NCBI GenBank assembly: GCA_036574215.1
Contig: JAINCR010000103.1
Location: 1-55,454 of the forward strand
Reading direction: 5' to 3'
Length of the DNA: 55,454 nucleotides
DNA from: Caldisericaceae bacterium
GTDB lineage: Bacteria > Caldisericota > Caldisericia > Caldisericales > Caldisericaceae
In this document: piece by piece, positions 51,358 to 55,454 of the stretch
How positions within the stretch are numbered: the first letter of the stretch is position 1
Layout: each line of letters starts with the position of its first letter
Made by a program: the position numbers and the translations under genes
Notes under the pieces: model-generated
What the model was told of the DNA's origin: nothing
Databases searched by the model: none
Seen by the model: only the letters and a program-made list of their open reading frames with translations

Positions 51358-52873
51358 AAGTGATCTTGAAGCAATTATTGAAAACTTCTTTGATGATTAT
51401 TACTATACTTTTTCTTCATGGGCAACATTGAGTGGTATACACAGGTATGACTACAAATTATCAAGTTTAACAAAATCTGATATAAATACTTTAAAAACAA
51501 CCATAGGAAACACTCTAAATAGTTTAAAACTATTTGAAGAGAAAAGTAGAAATTACAAAACTCAAGATATAAAAATATTTAGGAAATTTCTTACAAATTT
51601 AGGAGAATTTTTGAACTCTGGCCTAACAGATAATATTCCGTTCATTATCTATGATACTGCTATTGGGATCCTTTCAGTTGCCTTAACGGAAGCAAAACCA
51701 GTTAGCATAAAAAGTAGCAATTTCAGCGAAAGGATTAGCGAACTAAAGAAAATACCACAAACAATTACAGAACATACTGAGTCATTCTCAGAATTAACAG
51801 AAAACTCAATATTAGAAACTTTAGACAGACTTGGGTTATTCATTGACCACTTTTCTGCTTTCTTTTTATCAAAAAGTGATGTAGATAAACGCAAAAACCT
51901 TAAGAACGAAAGAACAGAAGTAAAAGAAACAATCGAATACATACAAAAAATCTTAAAAGGCTTGAATAAAAATAATTTTTCAATCAATGTTAAACCGTAT
52001 ATTACCTTAAACAATTTTGAAAATAGTTCACCAATAGACCTTAAAAAGACGCTTGAAAAAAATCTCAACATTTTAAGTCAAGAGATCGTTAAAAAAGCAA
52101 GAGAAATAAGAATAACTGCTCCTTACTATGAAACACTAAACGAAACAATCACTTCCTTAGAAAAAGTAAATGAAAAAGACATTTTAGAAATCATTGAGAT
52201 TGTTGAGAACCTACAAACAAAACTTTTTGGTTTAAAAATAGAAACCCAATGGAAAATCAATTTCGTTCCAAGAGAAATCTTCGATTTAATTGATGAATTC
52301 AATCTTTACGTTTTTGGAGCAGGTGAATTTGATAATAAAAATGAGATTGCAATATACATAAGTGAAGAAATAAATATTAATAAATTCATCATCGATTTTA
52401 TAAACCACGGAAGTATCGGAAAGGGGTACATCAACCAATACATGCAAAAAAGCCAATCTAAAAGAAAATACATCATAAACCCTGTTGTAGTTCAAGGGTT
52501 CATCACTTACATAAGAAAACTTGCCTTTGAAGAAATAAAAAATAAATTTTCGGAACAATTTGAATTGTATTACTATTACTATGAATACGTAAACACATTA
52601 CTTGCATATATTTTTAATGAAATTTTCTTTAGAAACATACCAACTTTTGAAATAGAAAATATAATTAATAATGATAGAATAATAATCGAAAAGGAAAAAT
52701 TTAAAGAAAAATTGACTTTTGATTTAGGAAATACATTTTTGGGTATGCAAGGAAACTACATCATTACTGAACTAAAAAATAGCACTAAAGTTAAATTAGA
52801 AGAATTTAATAAAAAACTAGTGGAGAACGTGTTGGGTCAGTTAAGTGTTCTAGAAAGAAAATTAAAATCATGA
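51347..52873 (+). CDS. Degenerate DUF885-like protein, probably catalytically inactive
   Basis: 508 residues. No signal peptide is visible. The N-terminus, WATLSGIHRYDYKL at about 25-38, matches the start of DUF885 metallopeptidase-like proteins, and the C-terminal order of blocks also fits. The expected zinc motif HExxPGHH is NHGSIGKGY (353-361), losing the Glu and a His, and the later EGWAxY block is QGFITY (383-388). The rest is helical and free of stops. I infer a conserved fold without peptidase activity. It overlaps the unknown exported protein gene by 11 bases and the deoxynucleoside kinase gene by 4 bases. Confidence 0.5.
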   Translation: MKTESDLEAIIENFFDDYYYTFSSWATLSGIHRYDYKLSSLTKSDINTLKTTIGNTLNSLKLFEEKSRNYKTQDIKIFRKFLTNLGEFLNSGLTDNIPFIIYDTAIGILSVALTEAKPVSIKSSNFSERISELKKIPQTITEHTESFSELTENSILETLDRLGLFIDHFSAFFLSKSDVDKRKNLKNERTEVKETIEYIQKILKGLNKNNFSINVKPYITLNNFENSSPIDLKKTLEKNLNILSQEIVKKAREIRITAPYYETLNETITSLEKVNEKDILEIIEIVENLQTKLFGLKIETQWKINFVPREIFDLIDEFNLYVFGAGEFDNKNEIAIYISEEININKFIIDFINHGSIGKGYINQYMQKSQSKRKYIINPVVVQGFITYIRKLAFEEIKNKFSEQFELYYYYYEYVNTLLAYIFNEIFFRNIPTFEIENIINNDRIIIEKEKFKEKLTFDLGNTFLGMQGNYIITELKNSTKVKLEEFNKKLVENVLGQLSVLERKLKS

Positions 52874-53490
52874 AACCTAAATTTATTGTTGCCATTGCAG
52901 GAAATATTGGTTCTGGAAAATCAACATTATCAAAATACCTGAGTGAAAAATGGGGGTTTAATGTTTTGCCAGAACCTGAAGCAAAAAACCCTTTTATAAA
53001 GAAATTTTATAAAAACCCTGAAAGATGGGCATTTCACTCTCAACTTTTTTTTCTTACGGAAAGAGCAAATCTACAACTGAAAATTGAAAAAAACTATTCT
53101 AATATCATTCTTGATAGAACTATATACGAAGATGCAGAAATATTTGCAAATTTGCTCTTAAGTAATGATGAGTATAAAATATACAAAAAAATTTACGAGA
53201 ACTACATTGAATTAATTACCCCTCCCAATTTTGTCATTTATTTAAAAACTTCAGTAGATACACTAATGAAAAGAATAAAAGAGCGTGGAAGGAGTTATGA
53301 AAAAAATATTAAAAAGAGTTATATAAAGAAGTTAAATGATTTGTATGATGAGTGGATAACAAAATTTTCAATAGCACCTGTTATAACTATTGACACAGAC
53401 CAATATGAGATATATAGTTTATTTGGTGATATAGAAGACGTAAGAAAAAAAATTGAAGTATTTTTCTGGAGAATAAATGAAAGAAAATGA
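52870..53490 (+). CDS. Deoxynucleoside kinase
   Basis: 206 residues of the dNK family (deoxyadenosine/deoxyguanosine kinase type). P-loop IAGNIGSGKSTLSKYL, LPEPEAKNPFI (substrate Glu), HSQLFFLTERANLQ, LDRTIYEDAEIF (DRS-type motif, Thr for Ser) and the lid KRIKERGRSYE. It phosphorylates salvaged deoxynucleosides; base preference is uncertain. It overlaps both neighbours and lies just upstream of an ATPase and tmk. Confidence 0.9.
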   Translation: MKPKFIVAIAGNIGSGKSTLSKYLSEKWGFNVLPEPEAKNPFIKKFYKNPERWAFHSQLFFLTERANLQLKIEKNYSNIILDRTIYEDAEIFANLLLSNDEYKIYKKIYENYIELITPPNFVIYLKTSVDTLMKRIKERGRSYEKNIKKSYIKKLNDLYDEWITKFSIAPVITIDTDQYEIYSLFGDIEDVRKKIEVFFWRINERK

Positions 53491-54970
53491 AGTAGATTTT
53501 GAAAAAGAAGCTTTTTTAAGAATATTACCAGAGGATATAAAAAATAAACTCGTTGAAATTGGGGGTTTTGAGTCTCTAATTGAAGTTGTACTTGATTTGG
53601 GTCGGTATCCTGAGGCTCGCTATACTGATAAGACAATTTACTTAAGGGAAGAGCCAGTTACAAGAGAAGAAATTAATGAGACTTTAAATAAAATAGGCGT
53701 CTTTGATAGAGATCACAGGGCAGGAATTGAAAAAACTCTCCATAGAATCTCTGGCATTTTCAATAGAAAAGGTGAGGTTATTGGTCTTACCTGTAGAGTC
53801 GGAAGAGCTATTTACGGCACCATTGACCCTCTTAAAGACATTATCGTTAGTGACAAGAATATTCTACTTTTAGGAAAACCGGGTGTAGGAAAAACTACCT
53901 TATTAAGAGAAACTGCACGCGTCCTCAGTACAGAACTTAAAAAAAGAGTTATAGTAATCGATACCTCAAACGAAATTGGCGGAGATGGTGATATTCCTCA
54001 CCCAGGTATAGGCAGCGCAAGAAGAATGCAAGTGCAAACTGGAGTTCCGCAAGAAGAAGTTATGATTGAGGCAGTCGAAAACCACTTCCCAGAAGCTATC
54101 ATTATTGACGAGATAGGTCGAATAGAAGAAGCAAAGGCATGTAGAACTATTGCAGAAAGAGGCGTTCGATTAATTGCAACAGCGCATGGAAATAGTATTG
54201 AAAACTTAATGGTCAATCCAACCTTACAGGACCTAATAGGCGGAATTACCTCCGTTACATTAAGTGACGAGGAAGCCATAAGAAGGGGCACTCAAAAAAC
54301 AGTCTTAGAAAGAAAATCACCACCAACTTTTGATGTCCTTATTGAGATAAGAGAAAGAGGGGTTTATGCCATATACAACGATGTTGCAGAAACAGTTGAC
54401 GCTATTTTACGTGGTTTTCCAGTTTTTCCTGAGATAAGAAAAGCTTCAGATGAAATCAAACCCAAAAAAGAAACAGCAGAAAACTTTGAAAATACTTTAA
54501 AAAATAGAGAAGAAAAGCAAGAACTAAAAATTTTTGTTTTAGGTATCAATTCTAGTTATGTTGAAAGAGCAATCCATGCGGTTAGAATTGGTGGAAAAAT
54601 CGTAAAAGATTTAGAAAAGGCAAACTTGATACTATGTGATAAGAAATCACTTGAAAAAAGAAAAGATTTACTTGAATATGCTTCAAATTTGGGAATTAAA
54701 ATAAAAGTATTAGAAAAAACTTCGTTAAGTGGCATAAAAGAATTTTTAAAAAAATCGTTTAAAGTTAAAAAGAATGAAAAAGTTATTAACTTTACAGATA
54801 TAGAAAATCTCGTGGAGGAGATTACAGCAAGTGGTGTTTCTAAAGAATTAGAAGGAGAGGAAGAAGATCTTAAAGAAATTGCCGATTTTATTGAAAAATT
54901 TGGCTTAGTAACAGAGTTAGTTGGATTAAAACCTCACCTTAGACTCTTAATCTACCCAAGGAGAAAATGA
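53477..54970 (+). CDS. Ycf45/SpoIIIAA-like P-loop ATPase with R3H-like end
   Basis: 497 residues. A helical N-terminal domain (about 1-110) is followed by a secretion-type ATPase core: ILLLGKPGVGKTTLLRETA (Walker A, about 133-151), VIDTSNEIGGDGDIPHPGIG, and AIIIDEIGRIEEAKACRTIA (Walker B), then ATAHGNSIENL. The region after about residue 340 has an extra domain (NSSYVERAIHAVRI) and a C-terminal end resembling R3H (LVGLKPHLRLLIYPRRK). Such proteins occur in cyanobacteria, plastids and Firmicutes and bind nucleic acid by inference; the role is not established. Its stop overlaps tmk. Confidence 0.82.
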   Translation: MKENEVDFEKEAFLRILPEDIKNKLVEIGGFESLIEVVLDLGRYPEARYTDKTIYLREEPVTREEINETLNKIGVFDRDHRAGIEKTLHRISGIFNRKGEVIGLTCRVGRAIYGTIDPLKDIIVSDKNILLLGKPGVGKTTLLRETARVLSTELKKRVIVIDTSNEIGGDGDIPHPGIGSARRMQVQTGVPQEEVMIEAVENHFPEAIIIDEIGRIEEAKACRTIAERGVRLIATAHGNSIENLMVNPTLQDLIGGITSVTLSDEEAIRRGTQKTVLERKSPPTFDVLIEIRERGVYAIYNDVAETVDAILRGFPVFPEIRKASDEIKPKKETAENFENTLKNREEKQELKIFVLGINSSYVERAIHAVRIGGKIVKDLEKANLILCDKKSLEKRKDLLEYASNLGIKIKVLEKTSLSGIKEFLKKSFKVKKNEKVINFTDIENLVEEITASGVSKELEGEEEDLKEIADFIEKFGLVTELVGLKPHLRLLIYPRRK

Positions 54971-55454
54971 TGTTTATAACTTTTGAAGGAATAGATGGTG
55001 CAGGAAAAACAACTCAAGCAAAATACGTTAAAGAATTTTTAGAGAATCTTGGTTATAGGGTAATATTAACGAAAGAACCAGGTGGAACAAAATTTGGAGA
55101 AAAAATAAGAAGTATTCTTTTAACTGAAGAAATGGATGGGTACTCTGAGTTTTTACTGTTTGCAGCTGATAGAAACATGCATGTTAAAACATTAATAAAA
55201 CCAAAACTTAAAGAAGGTTATATTGTATTATCAGATAGATTTGCGGAAAGTTCGATTGCATACCAAGGGTTCGGAAGAGGTGTTGATCTTGATTTTATTG
55301 AGAGAGTTCACAATGAAATTCTTTTAAACACATACCCAGATTTAATATTTTTAATTGATATTCCTGTAAAAGTTGCTTTAAACAGGTTAGAATCAAAAGA
55401 TAGAATAGAAAAATCGGGAGAAGATTTTTTACAGAGGGTTAGGAATGGTTATCT
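54970..55454 (+). CDS. tmk: Thymidylate kinase, 3'-truncated by the window
   Basis: The first 161 residues are visible and the gene runs off the right edge. MFITFEGIDGAGKTTQAKYV is the P-loop, TKEPGGTKFGEKIRSILL the dTMP-binding Glu-Pro-Gly-Gly motif and LSDRFAESSIAYQGFGRGVD the DR motif. It makes dTDP. The ATG at 54970 has AAGGAG upstream and overlaps the preceding stop (ATGA); another in-frame ATG lies 3 bases earlier. Confidence 0.95.
   Translation, partial: MFITFEGIDGAGKTTQAKYVKEFLENLGYRVILTKEPGGTKFGEKIRSILLTEEMDGYSEFLLFAADRNMHVKTLIKPKLKEGYIVLSDRFAESSIAYQGFGRGVDLDFIERVHNEILLNTYPDLIFLIDIPVKVALNRLESKDRIEKSGEDFLQRVRNGY

Noticed and set aside
1-55454. tRNA, rRNA or CRISPR
   Set aside because: No cloverleaf-like T-loop block (GTTCGAATC-type), no rRNA core sequence and no regularly spaced repeats were seen on either strand. 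A tRNAscan or covariance search could confirm this.

Overview
The window is a compact, very AT-rich, gene-dense bacterial chromosome segment carrying 56 protein genes, two of them cut by the window ends. No rRNA, tRNA, CRISPR array, prophage or intact insertion sequence is visible. Lysine/isoleucine/glutamate-rich proteins, many overlapping genes, a PPi-type phosphofructokinase beside an ATP-type one, Ptb/Buk, an Asp23 protein next to nusB and efp, and strong GGAGG ribosome sites point to an anaerobic, fermentative, probably thermophilic deep-branching bacterium. A relative of Caldisericum (Caldiserica) is my best guess; this is inference from gene content and style, not a database result.

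Layout. 1-1405 (minus): deoC, recO and the first codons of glyQ. 1497-5255 (plus): dnaX, ybaB, recR, eno. 5256-6506: a membrane protein and the only long non-coding gap, which holds a probable decayed TnpB-type transposase fragment. 6507-9725 (plus): an Fpg/MutM-like glycosylase, comEA and comEC. 9715-10071 (minus): an IscU-like protein that has lost a conserved cysteine. 10149-12414 (plus): an amidohydrolase followed by a paralogue that has lost every metal ligand. 12478-19437 (minus): mgsA, then an overlapping run transcribed pncC, PPi-PFK, ATP-PFK, sensor kinase, sigma54-type activator, M20 amidohydrolase. 19515-21224 (plus): proS, sharing a two-way terminator with a 14-gene minus-strand operon (32746-21269): efp, asp23, nusB, acyP, ispA, dxs, tlyA, nadK, recN, buk, ptb, rpsA, a FabZ-like gene, acpP. 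32809-33414 (minus): plsY. 33477-35215 (plus): an OmpR-type two-component pair. 35208-38742 (minus): MoxR ATPase, DUF58 and DUF4129 proteins, divergent from a CPA2 antiporter (38832-39995). 39978-43050 (minus): MFS transporter and a MoeA-PBP fusion. 43127-47228 (minus): deoB, recG, rsmD. 47328-55454 (plus): a LipM/LplA-like transferase, a parvulin foldase, a SurA-like protein without a PPIase domain, an unknown exported protein, a degenerate DUF885 protein, a deoxynucleoside kinase, a Ycf45/SpoIIIAA-like ATPase and the start of tmk.

How the genes work together. DNA maintenance (dnaX, ybaB, recR, recO, recG, recN, mutM-like) is spread through the window. Central carbon metabolism is well represented: two PFKs, enolase, methylglyoxal synthase, and Ptb-Buk for acyl-phosphate ATP generation. 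Deoxyribonucleotide salvage is covered by deoB, deoC, dNK and tmk. The long efp-acpP operon links translation, isoprenoid precursor synthesis, NADP formation and fatty-acid synthesis.

The main surprises are a series of proteins that keep a family fold but have lost the catalytic residues (amidohydrolase paralogue, FabZ-like, DUF885-like, ComEC C-terminus, IscU-like). There is also a set of promoters placed so close to the ATG that the mRNAs should be leaderless.
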